A DNA stretch of 64,000 bases from Dipteris shenzhenensis (Eukaryota; Polypodiophyta; Polypodiopsida; Gleicheniales), in the NCBI GenBank assembly GCA_047967505.1, contig CM106540.1; one strand, 5' to 3'. The position numbers and the translations under genes are program-made. The number at the start of each line of letters is the position of its first letter. Within the stretch, counting starts at the first letter, position 1. The notes under the pieces were generated by a model that worked only from the letters and a program-made list of their open reading frames with translations, ran no database searches and was not told the DNA's origin. This document shows positions 45,554 through 56,379 of this stretch, piece by piece.

Positions 45554-47778
45554 TTACAACTGAATAGAGTCTGATGAGTCCTCTTGAGGCTGTGATTCTC
45601 TAAGAGTACATTGAGTCTCTACTTGTGTGGATGGTGTACATTGAGATTCTACTTCTGGTGCAATCGAGATAGACTTAATCTCTTCCTCCTTTACAAGATG
45701 TGATGTTGTAGATGCACATTGAGTCTCCGCTTCTTGTGTAGGAAGAATGCATTGAGTCTCTAATTCAAGTGTAGACTGTAATGCTTCTACTTGAGGCTGT
45801 GATACAGAAGGAGACTGAATTGTCTCTTCTTTTTCTTTGGCTCCCTCAGGTTCTTCATTGAGTCCATCATGTTGTTTCCCAATGATAGCAGTTAGATAGT
45901 GAACAGTCTTAGCCACAAAATCTTGTAGCTCGAGCTTGGTATATGCTTCTATGGAGACATGTTCAAAAATTTCATTGAGATACAACATGAAGTTGTAGGC
46001 AATTCTCCACCCACTACTAAACATGTCTTTTTGCTCCACTGCGAGGCGTGTCTAGAAATTTGGTTGGTCTTGATGCTCCCTGATTTTCATAATCGCAAAA
46101 ATTAACTTGTTTGTAGACCTGTCCACCATGACATATGACAAAGTGAATTTGTGTAGTAAATAGTAAGATGCATGTTCATAATGATATGATAAAAGAACAC
46201 TTACCTGAACACCCCGTGAAAGCCTGTAATTGAGTTGACAAACCAACAATGGTTGTCATCAAGGTCCCATACTATCAGGCTCCAATGTGAACTACATCAC
46301 CAATAAAGAGCGATAAGATTTATCACAATATTAAGTATTAATTGACACAATATTATAAATAAGAGAGTAAAAGATAGATTGAGACCATACTTACTTCTCA
46401 TAGTATGGCATAAAGACAAGTAGTATGCCATCCAAGTCTAAAGGTTGTAGAATTGAACAAACATCATCTACTGTCTTCTTGGTATCACTAAGTACAGCTG
46501 AAAGAAGAGAATCGAGCATACAGACGCGATTCTGTACTGATCTAGGAAAATGAGATATAACCATACTGCAGCAATAAATAAACAAATGTTAGAAGCAGAT
46601 TGAATCAAATGATTGAAGTATCAAGTCAAGAGATGTTCATATCAAACCTGAGGATGGCCATCATGACTTTGTCATTAGCCTCTTTCAAAGGGTCGGAGAG
46701 GATTGTAACTTCCTCACTACCAAAAGTCAAAACACGAGGTTGCTTGCTAATGATGACCTTAACCTCAGAAGAGCTCCCCATTTCGTCCAATACAGCGGTT
46801 ACATCAAGACAACTTATGGGCATAGCAACCAATGTTTCCTCTGGATGCTCCACCATGTTATCAATAAATGCCTTAATGATAGATGACATAAATGCATATA
46901 GATGCAAGTCTGTATATGTGGACAATGAGGTTTCACCGCCTCTCAAATTAAAAATTTGAGCAAGGAGCAAAAAGCAATTATATCCAACTCTCCACCCACA
47001 ACTGTGGTCATCATTCTGCTTCGTTGCAGGGCATGTTACATACTCTATTTGATCTTCCAAGTCACCCTCAATTTGCATAAGTGCATCTATAGCACTTACC
47101 AACTTTCGAGCAGATCTACACATCAAAATAGAAAACATAAATGAATGTGCGCATTGCATAGGATGCATCTCATTGACATAATTATGACACAAGTAGGTTA
47201 TACTTACTCTGAAACACTGCCATGGATAGATGCTATTGAATTGACAAAGAAGCATTGCTTGGCTAATATGTCCACAATTACCAAGCTCCAATGCAAGCTG
47301 CATTATCAATTAAGAATAATTATTATTTGATATAATCCTCCACAATGTAAGAGATAAGCTAGGTAGGGATTGATACTCACTCCTCGTGATATGCGGTAAA
47401 GATAACTCGCGCCGCAGTCAAATCAATAGGTTGTAACCACTTAAAAACATCATCTATGGTCTTCTGCTTATTGCTAAGTACACTAGGAATAAGAGGATCG
47501 ACCATATATGCACATCTTTATATATATAGCGGAAGCTGTTGTAAAACCATGCTACAATAAAAAGAAAAGAATATTAGTTCATTTGATCCAATGGAAATAC
47601 AAAAGCATAAAGTCAGTAATAAGTTTGTGTCAAACCTGAGGATGGCTATTATAACCTTGTCATTGACCTCTTTCTTGAAGTTTATGAGGATTAAAATGTC
47701 CTCTTCATCGAATATAAAAGTAAGAGGTTGTTCTTGAACTTGAAACCTAACTTGAAATGACTTCTCCATTTGCTGCAA
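45554..47778 (-). pseudogene. Tandem double Ulp1/C48-type cysteine protease gene
   Basis: Two catalytic modules lie in series on the minus strand, each split by introns at equivalent places. Module 1: KVIIAILRF (about 47650), VDPLIPSVL, then HWSLVIVDI (catalytic His, expected Asp, about 47290). KQNDDHSCGWRVGYN follows, with Cys codon 46998-47000. Module 2: DKVMMAILRF (46660), LDSLLSAVL, HWSLIVWDL (46270), then EQKDMFSSGWRIAYN, where Ser (46013-46015) replaces the catalytic Cys. Ulp1 proteases cut SUMO-type conjugates through a His-Asp-Cys triad. Stops at 47518 (TAA) and 46052 (TAG) break it. The tail has VE(T/S)QC repeats. The related gene at 63.4 kb keeps Gln at the TAG position and the Cys. 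Confidence 0.72.
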
Positions 47779-47899
47779 TGTATGATTATTTTCTAGAGTC
47801 TTCCGCGATGGATAGCCAGAGCAGCTTTGCTTTCTTGAGATGAGCTTTCTATATTCTCTGCTCCAGCTATGTCCTCCTCATTCTCCTCCTCTCCCTTTT

Positions 47900-50800
47900 C
47901 CTATAAAAGGATAAAATAATTATGAGATTCAAAATTTTAAATTAATTATAAATTTAAAAAGACCTTTAAATGAATAAAGAAAATTAAACATAATTCTTCA
48001 TACCTCTACATATCTTCGTGGTCTTTTTATGTAACCTTCAGAGGCAAGGTCAGTGTCATATCCATCTTCTTCTGCTTCCTTGCTATCGCTGGTGTCCTCA
48101 CTATTATATCCAGAGCTTTGATCATTTTCATCATCTTTCTTGCTCTCATCATACATGATCATCTCTATGTCATCCTCTTCATGTGAGATCGGACCTTTCT
48201 TATCAAACTTTATTGTGAGAGAAGCCACGGTATCAAGATATTCCAAGCAAGCAGGGCTCTCAATAATATTTACATTGTGTCCTTTTCTGATAAGAGCTTC
48301 AAACAGATGTCCCAATCGGCACAATGTGACTTCCCATCCGGACGGTAGCAAAAATTCCATCATACTAATTAAAAGATCAGCACTTTTTGCTGGCCTTTCA
48401 TAGTGATTTGCGTTGCGATGGAGGGGACTTGGAGCTTCATGCTCTTCCAGCAGTAGTTGCAATCTCTTTGCATTCCCTCTTATATTGTTTTGTAAGGAGT
48501 GATCATTGTAAGGGCTCTTCATGCACAAGAAAAAGGTTTCTAGACTCTGTATCTTGAGACCGCATTCTCTCTTGTCCCTTTTTCTTGAGCATATCCCATT
48601 GTAAATCTTGAGCTCATTGCCATATTGTTTTTCTAGGGTAGCAGACATTTGTTCCTTGTCATCTTTATCATCAAATATGACTATATTACATTGCCCCACT
48701 CTACCAATGGTGGTATGTAATATTCTGTCAAGGAGTTGACGGATGTCATCCGGTGATATTTCATAGACAAAGAAAAGCTGAGGTCTCTCCCAAGCAGTGT
48801 CGTCGGACAAAAAATCACTCAATGAAACTCCCTTGCACTCAACACTCTTTCCAGACTCTTAAATGATTTCATGTATGAAATAAAAGCCCTTGTTCAAAGT
48901 TTTTTCTTTTCTGAGAATGTGGTTATTGATGACTTTTTGTGCATATGCATACACATTTTCCAGAATGTCACTTCTCATAGAGGGAGTAATTTCAGATCCA
49001 TCATCTTCTACCTTCACCCATTTATGCGCCCAAGCCTTCTGTTTAGCTGACGGTAAAGCTGATGCCATCTGCCTCACAATGTTATGATCAATTTTACATT
49101 GGCTAATTGGAATATTTTTTTCTCCCAATAAATATTCAATTGCACTCTTTACTGCATCATGCTTGACCTGTTGGATGATGCAATCTTCCATGCAATGATC
49201 TTTATCCTTTTTGCCAAAAAACCATTCTTTAGACATTAATTTCTCTGCAGCAAGACTTGCGTATTTGTCTAGTAGGTTTCTTAAAGGCCTCCACATCCGA
49301 GCTGTCATCTCTTTTTTCTCAATCTTCTTTGCCTTCTCTTTAATCAATGATGGAGCCTCATATGTAACATCTCCTTTCTCACATGCAAGACACACATCTT
49401 TGATCTGATGAAAAACTTCATCACTACGGAAAAGTATGCTTGTGTAGTCTTGATACCTATCCCTTACTGTCTTGAAGCTTGTAATCACCTCTGCTCTTTC
49501 CTGCTTTCCCCTTGGTACAATGGCACTCAAGCATGTGTAGAAGTCAACAAGATTATCCGCTTCCACTTTAGTTGCAATTCTTTTGAGAGTGGTCAAAGGA
49601 GAATTAAAAGTTTTCCATATGGTCCTAGCTTTGAGCAACATCTCTGAAGTGGAGGTGATTTTTCGTAGTGCATAAATGTCATGATTAAGTCTTTCCGACT
49701 CAATCAAATATTTTTTCTCGTTCTTGAAGATACAGATGCATGCAGAATAGTAGTGAAATTGAGGCACACTCGCGAAGGTTTGATAAGTAATTTCTCCTTT
49801 CTTGTATGCATCTCTAGAGCGCTCATTACAAGCATAGGCATAGTGCTGACCATCTATTGCCTCAAATGTACAATGAGCTAAGAAATTTCTCTTGGCATCC
49901 CTTATATGTCGTTCTGGATCATTCACTGAACTCTGTCCTTCTTGAAGTGAGGGAACTTGTTTTTCGAGGAACTTAGTGAATTGCATCTCAAAATCTATAG
50001 GCTAAGAGAAATTGATGGATTGACTATAATATCCCATGACTGGCCAAAATGTTCTTGGACAGAGTACCAAATTAGAAACAACTGGTTTTTTTCCATCAAT
50101 CAAAGCCTGAAAAATCTTTTCAGCATAGGCTGTATCTAAGGTCCTGCTGTTGGTGAAGACACTTGCTTTGACCACTGTTGAAGCATGTATAACTTGAGTC
50201 TTCTGGCCCCATATATATCCTAGATCCTCATCTGTCACAGCCTCATTCAAGCAAAGATTTAGGTTCTTCATTGATAACATTTCTGCTTCTAGATCTGACT
50301 CCATTTCAAGACCCTCTGCATCCTCTTCATGTTCTTCCTCTTCTCTTCTTTGCCCTTTCTTTGTATATGAACGACCTCTTTTTCCAGTTATAGGACTTGG
50401 AACTGTAGCTCGTGAAGTACTTGCCTTTTGCATTTGACATCGAGGTTTATTTTTTAGGGGCTCAATGTGAACTGATTTAGATCGCCCTACTTCTTCTTCT
50501 ATTGCCTCAACTTTAGGTATACTTAAGGGCTTCACTTGTTCTGATATTCCATCAACTTCATGAGTTACACCATCTAAGTGAGTAATACCATGAACAAGAG
50601 ATGTGTGTGCATGTCCTGTCTTATCTGATGCATGTCGTGTCTCACTCAATTCAATTTCTGTCTGAGATGCATGTGCATGTCCGGTCTCCACCAATTCAAT
50701 TCCTGTCTCAGATGTAGATCCCTTGTAAGCATCCACGTGTACAAGACCCTCATCCATTGCTACAATGTGTTCTGTCTCATCCACTCCACTTCCTCTCTCA

Positions 50801-51405
50801 TTTGTATTACCATGAACCAGGTCTACATGGCGTGTCTCATCACTTCCTTTCTCATGTGTGGATTCTTGCACCTTAGGTCCCTCCAATGAAGTTGAACCTT
50901 GTTGGATGACACCCTAAAAGTATTCAAGGATAATCTTTGACTGCATTTTTCTTGCTTCCTCAATGGGAAATTCCTCCCACACATGTTGAAGGATCTCCAA
51001 TGCAGGAACCAATTCAGGAAATCTAGGTGCTTTTGGCGGCGGCATCACAAAGTGCATTGCATCTTTCTTAGAAAGAAGAAACGATCTGTTGCTCATTCTT
51101 GACTTTGTGTAAATCATCATTGTACTGCTGTCTTTTTCAATTTTTATTCCTACTAAGGTGCCCCCTTGAATCAAATTGCTCTTTGAGAAAGATACATTTG
51201 ATGCCCACTCATCTTTCTCCAACTCTCTCTTTGTCATCACTAGAATGAGATTTCCTTTACTTAAAACCAAGAACCATGCTTTCTTTGTTGTGTCAACAAC
51301 TGTCCAGTTTGTGAAGTCCTTTGGGGCATAAATTCTTCCATTGTATTTCAGTGTCATACCATTGACAAATGCTGTAGCCTCAAGATCCATCCTGTATTCA
51401 AGCAT
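47900..51405 (-). pseudogene. Long frame: unknown N-terminus, ParB-like DGQH segment, degenerate DNA-methyltransferase-like end
   Basis: One minus-strand frame from 51405 to 48004 is broken only by TAG (50914-50916), TAG (50002-50004) and TAA (48859-48861). An intron 47901-48003 then leads toward the protease gene after a frameshift. Part 1 (51405-50914) is unknown. Part 2 (50886-50002) is acidic and repetitive (ETRHV, ETGHAH). It ends SRTLDTAYAEKIFQALIDG, and part 3 (49986-48859) soon has CTFEAIDGQHYAYACNE; together they resemble ParB/Srx-type domains. Part 4 (48822-48004) reads SLETFFLCMK, HYERPAKSADLL, then LCRLGHLFEALIRKGHNV. The order fits N6/N4 DNA methylases (DPPY, then HP.EKP, then FxGxG), but the key motifs are degenerate. 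Both domain calls are inference. Confidence 0.45.
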
Positions 51406-52140
51406 AACACAAATTTAAAGTACTTTGACAAACTACAATTACTTTGAAAAATCAAAAGTACAATGAGTCCCATTAATACACCTCAAGTTTTTATTCTTCC
51501 CAATCATATAAGTATCAATTTCATGCTTTGGGAATAGCCTAAAAGGCTTTACAAGGCTTAGAGCATAAATGCTTTGGGAATAGCCTAAAAGGCTTTACAA
51601 GGCTTAGAGCATCAATGTGAAAAAAAATAAGGATTTCAATGATCTCTGAATACAAATTTGAAGTCTATCATATATAAGTGCAAAATGCTCTGTCAACTCC
51701 CGCAACTGATATAAGTGTAAAATGCTCTGTCAACTTCCACAACTGTAATCTGTCATGTCCACTGATACAACTTTCAATCATCTTGAAAGTTTAAAAACCT
51801 TAATCGTTGCTTAAATGGTAGGGTTGTTGTGACTGTGAAACCGAATGTGAACGAATGGACTGACTCCGATTAGGAACTAGTCGGGAAATTTTGAGCATGG
51901 CTTTGATTGGTTTTTTTGGAGTTCTCTCCTCTAAGGACAAACTAATCTATGCTAATCTAGACTACACCAACCGTCGAAGCGAAGAAAAGAAAGAAATAAT
52001 TTCTTTTCCATTGTTCTTTTTAATATCCTTAGGTTGCGAATTAAAAGCAAAAAATAATCTATTTTCCATTATTCTTTTTAATACACTAAGGTTGTGAGTT
52101 TAAAAAAGATAAAATTTATATTTTATCTTTTTTAAACTCA
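51406..52140. repeat. Upstream region with 46-bp duplication and dispersed repeat
   Basis: AATGCTTTGGGAATAGCC plus the following AAAAGGCTTTACAAGGC occurs twice in tandem at about 51519-51612. A second direct duplication (AAGTGTAAAATGCTCTGTCAACT) is at 51680-51740. 51835-52035 is the inverted partner of the repeat at 8195-8400. No gene. Confidence 0.65.
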
Positions 52141-53600
52141 CACCCCTTTCTCTCTCTCTCCCCCCTTCTCTCCCCCCCCTTCTCTCTCGCTGCTGCCCCC
52201 ATCCTCCCACCCCACCTTCCCCATTCTCACTCCCATGCCCACGTCCATTCTTTCACCTTCCCCATTCCCACTCCCTCTCCCACTCCCATCCTCCCACCCC
52301 TTTCTCTCTCTCTCCCCCCCCATTCTCTCTCGCTGCCGCGGCAGCGGCCCCCCCTTCTCTCTCTCTCCCTTCCCCTTCTCATTTTAAAAAAGATAAAATT
52401 TATATTTTCAAAAACTAATTTACTTACAACTCATAAGAATTGAACATTCACATTAATAAGAAGTTAAAATCTTAATAAATTTGAATTTAAATAATAAAAA
52501 CTATAAAGTAGTTTAACTTAAAGTTTATGAAAAAATAACGTAAAATAAAGAAAACAAGACTTGAAATTAAAATTTTAATATTTACCTACATTCACATTAA
52601 TAAGAAGTTAAAATCTTAATAAATTTGAATTTAAATAATAAAAACTATAAAGTAGTTTAACTTAAAGTTTATGAAAAAATAACGTAAAATAAAGAAAACA
52701 TGACTTAAAATTAAAAATTTAATATTTACCTAGAAGAATATATTAATTCTCCCTAAAAAGAAATAAATTAAAGTAATAATAACGAATGTAAGTTAAACTA
52801 CTTTTAAAATTTTAATTTAAAATGTAATAAAATTAAAATTATACTTTTTATATTCCAAAACAAAATGCATTATAGTCTAAATTAAACTAGTAAATTGAAA
52901 ATGAAAGTGAAACTCATTTTAAATTCAAAAACAAAGAAAAATTTAAAATTCAAGTTTCTAGAAGTTTTGCTTTTAGCATACATTTGTCTTTTCACATCCA
53001 CGCGTTTGTCTTTTGAAACACAAGGTTGTCTTTTATCACAATTTTCACATCCACGCGTTTGTCTTTTGAAACACAAGGTTGTCTTTTATCACAATTTTCA
53101 AGTTTTCACATGTTTATCTTTTCAAACACAAGGATTCATAGTTTAAAAAAAGGCGGGAAATTTGAAATTCTAGTTTCCACACGTTTCTCTTTTCAAACAC
53201 CAAGGTTTATAGTTTTGTTTGTTTAAGTTTCGACTAAATCACACACCAATCTCGTCTAATATGCCTCATTGATCGTAGCTCCCAAATTCTTCCATCAAAA
53301 CATCTCTCCTTTATCTCTTCTTGATCGTCGCCCACTCATTTTTTCTCCTCATTGGTAAGATTTTCTATCTCGATCGTACTTTCTCTTGTGCCCTTCCTCT
53401 CTAAATTTTCATCAAACACCAAGGTTTATAGTTTTGTTTGTTTAAGTTTCGACTAAATCACACAGCAATCTCCTCTCATATGCCTCATTGATCGTAGCTC
53501 CTTTATCTTTTCTCAATCGTCGCCCACTCATTTCTCCTCTTCATTGGTAAGATTTTCTATCTCGATCGTACTTTCTCGTGTCCTCCCTCTCTAAATTTTC
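52141..53600. repeat. Central intergenic region, AT-rich with tandem duplications
   Basis: Pyrimidine-rich insert at 52140-52380 with one CGCTGCCGCGGCAGCG palindrome (about 52332). A 125-bp block is duplicated (about 52449-52575 and 52590-52712). A 55-bp block with CACATCCACGCGTTTGTC is duplicated at 52991-53100. A block of about 90 bp (GTTTAAGTTTCGACTAAATC, GCCTCATTGATCGTAGCTCC) is duplicated at about 53218-53285 and 53443-53503. No convincing ORF. Confidence 0.75.
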
Positions 53601-55075
53601 ATCTCTTGTCCATCTCTCTCACTCTTCTCTCTCTCTCTTTCCTCTCCGCTCTAGTCTATGTTTCCTCTCATCTTAGTCTACTCTCTCCCCTCCTCTTCAT
53701 TTCCCCTCTCTCTCTCTCTCTCTCCCTTTCTCCTCACCTTTTCCCTCTCTCTCACTTGCGCTCCCCACTCTCTCTCTCACTTGCTGCGGCCTCCCCCCCT
53801 CTCTCTCTCCCTCCCCTCTCTCTCTCTCCCCCCCTCTCTCCCTCTCGCTACCACGGCAGCGGCCTCCCCCTCTCTCTCTCTCTCTCTCTCCCCCCCTCCC
53901 TCTCTTTCGCTGTCGTGGCAGTTGCCCCCCCCCTCTCTCTCTCTCTCCCCCCTCTCTCTCGCTGCGCCTCCCCCTCTTCTCTCTCTCCTCCCCCCCCTCT
54001 TCTCTCTCTCTCCCCCCCCACCTCCCACGGCAGCAGCCTCCCCCCCTGTCTCTCTCTCCCCCCCTCCTCTCTCGCTGCCGTGGCAGCGGCCCCCCCTACT
54101 CTCTCTCTCTCCCTCCCCCTCTCTCTCGCTCTCGCATCCCCCCTTCTCTCTCTCCCCCCCGCTCCTCTCTCGCTGCCGCGGTAGTGGCCCCCCCTCTCTC
54201 TCTCCCCTCCCCTCCCCTCCCTCTTCCCCCTCTCTCTCTCTCCCCCCCTCTCTCTCGCTGCCCCCCCTTATCTCTCTCCCCCCCCTCCTCTCTCGCTGCC
54301 GCGGCAGCGGCCCCCCCTCTCTCTTCCCTCTCCCCCCCGGTGGCCCCCCCTCCTCTCTCTCTCTCCCTCCCCCTCTCTCTCGCTCTCGCATCCCCCCCTT
54401 CTCTCTCTCCCCCCCCTCCTCTCTCGCTGCCGTGGTAGCGGCCCCCCCCTCTCTCTCCCCCTCCCCTCCCCTCCCTCTCCCCCCCTCTCTCTCGCTGCCC
54501 CCCCTTATCTCTCTCCCCCCCTCCTCTCTCGCTGCCATGGCAGCGGCCCCCCCCTCTCTCTTCCCTCTCCCCCCCCCTTCCCTCTCCCCCCCCTCCCCCT
54601 CTCTCGCTGCCGCGGCAGCGGCTCCCCCCTCTCTCTCTCCCCTCCCCTCCCCTCCCCTCCCTCTCCCCCCTCTCTCTCTCTCCCTCCCCTCCCCACTCCT
54701 CTCTCTCCCCCCTCCCCCTCCTCCCTCTCCCTCCCTCTCTCCGCTGCCGCTACAGCCCTCCCCTCCCTCTCCCCTCCCCTCTCTCTCCCCTCCCCTCCCC
54801 TCCCTCCCCCCCTCTCCGCTGCCGCGGCAGTGGCCTCCCCCTCCCCTCTCTCTCTCCCCCCCCTCGTGGCTTCCCCCCTCTCTCCCCTCTCTTCCCCCCC
54901 TCCCCCTTCTCTCCCCCCTCCCTTTCTCTCCCCTCTCTTTCCCCCCCCTTCTCTCCTCTCTCTCCCTCTCTCTTTCTCTCTCTCTTTTGTTGCCGAGGCA
55001 GCAAGACTCTCTCTCTTATATTCTCTCTCTAAAAATCTTTCCTTCACTTTTCTCTCTCTATAATAAAATTTCAAA
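53600..55075 (+). repeat. Polypyrimidine CTCTCTCCCCCC tract with CCGCGG-centred palindromes
   Basis: About 1.45 kb of C/T-only sequence on the plus strand. It is punctuated by roughly ten copies of CTCTCGCTGCCGCGGCAGCGG or variants (near 53846, 53910, 54020, 54075, 54172, 54296, 54430, 54532, 54608, 54822 and 54990). The 16-bp core CGCTGCCGCGGCAGCG is a perfect palindrome. Most variants differ at the central CpGs by C-to-T or G-to-A. Frames of up to 481 codons here are low-complexity artefacts. Confidence 0.9.
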
Positions 55076-55317
55076 GAATACAAATTTTAAAAAAAGTACC
55101 TAGAAAAAAGTTGAAATTGATGCTTGTGCTTGCTTGTGCTTGCTTGTGCTTGGTGCTCTTCCTCCTCTTTTTGCTTCTCCTCTTGCTCTTCCTTGTTGAA
55201 ATGAGAGAAACAATGAGAGAAGAAGAGTATATATAAGAAAAACTAGGGTTTTAAGTGCTTCTCTCTCATTGGTCCTTCTATAACATTATCTCCTCTCCCA
55301 TTGGCCTCTCTATTAGA
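55076..55317. other. Spacer between pyrimidine tracts
   Basis: Short tandem GCTTGTGCTT units at 55119-55150, then a duplicated CTCTCATTGG/CTCCCATTGG phrase. No gene. Confidence 0.5.
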
Positions 55318-56330
55318 TTATCTTCTCTCTCTCTCCCACCCACTCCCATCCTCCCACCCCATTCCCACTCCCACCCCATTCCCACTCCCACTCCCACCCC
55401 CATCCTCCCACCCCACCTCCCCCATTCTCACTCCCACGCCCACGCCCATTCTTTCACCTTCCCCATTCCCACTCCCTCTCCCACTCCCATCCTCCCACCC
55501 CACCCCTCCCACTCCCACCCTCACCCCACCCCCACCTCCCCCATTCCCACTCCCACTCCCACTCCCATTCTCCCACCCACTCCCATCCTCCCACCTACAC
55601 CTCTCACTCCCACTCCCATCCTCCCACCCCCACCCCTCCCCCCCCATTCCCACTCCCACTCCCATTCTCCCACCCTTATCCTCCCACCTCACCCCTCCCA
55701 CTCCCATCCTCCCACTCCCTCTCCCACTCCCATTTTCCCACCCCCCACCTCCCCCATTCCCACTCCCACTCCCATTTTCCCACCCTCCCCACCTCCCCCA
55801 CTCCCACTCCCTCCCCCATCCTCCCACCCCACCCCTCCCACTTCCACCCCCACCTCCCCCATTCCCACTCCCATCCTCCCACCTCACCCCTCCCACTTCC
55901 ACCCCCACCTCCCCCATTCCCACTCCCTCTCCCACTCCCATCCTCCCACTCCCACTCCCCACCCCTCCCACTCCCACTCCCATCCTCCCACCCTCACCCC
56001 ACCCCCACCTCCCCCATTCCCATTCCCTCTCCCACTCCCACTCCCATTCTCCCACCCCCACCCCCACCTCCCCCATTCCCACTCCCTCTCCCACTCCCAC
56101 TCCCATTCTCCCACCCCCACCCCCACCTCCCCCATTCCCACTCCCTCTCCCACTCCCACTCCCATCCTCCCACCCCCAACCCCACCCCCACCCCCACCGC
56201 CCCCATTCCCACTCCCTCTCCCAATCTCCCTTTCTCCCACTACCACCCTCCCACACTCCCTTTCTCCACTTTCCCACTCTCCCTTTCTCCCACTACCACC
56301 CTCCCAACTATCAATTCCACTATTACTTAT
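55318..56330 (+). repeat. C-rich CCCACTCCCATCCTCCCACC tract, 1 kb
   Basis: Almost purine-free on the plus strand apart from single A residues. It is built from CCCACTCCCACTCCCAT and CCCACCCCCACCTCCCCC. The minus strand has many runs of three to five Gs at short spacing, so G-quadruplex formation is plausible. The long frames on both strands are artefacts. Confidence 0.9.
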
Positions 56331-56379
56331 GAATTCTAATTAAAACTATTACTTAAATAAATGATATTACTTGAAAACA

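Noticed and set aside
48859-51405. Stops read through or repaired by RNA editing
   Set aside because: U-to-C editing of stops occurs in fern and hornwort organelles, not in nuclear transcripts. Transposon decay explains the same pattern across unrelated elements here.
53606-56343. Frames of 190-481 codons on both strands (Pro/Ser/Leu-rich; Gly/Glu/Arg-rich)
   Set aside because: These are pyrimidine and C-rich repeats translated in all frames. There are no domains, no start context, and reading continues in several frames at once.
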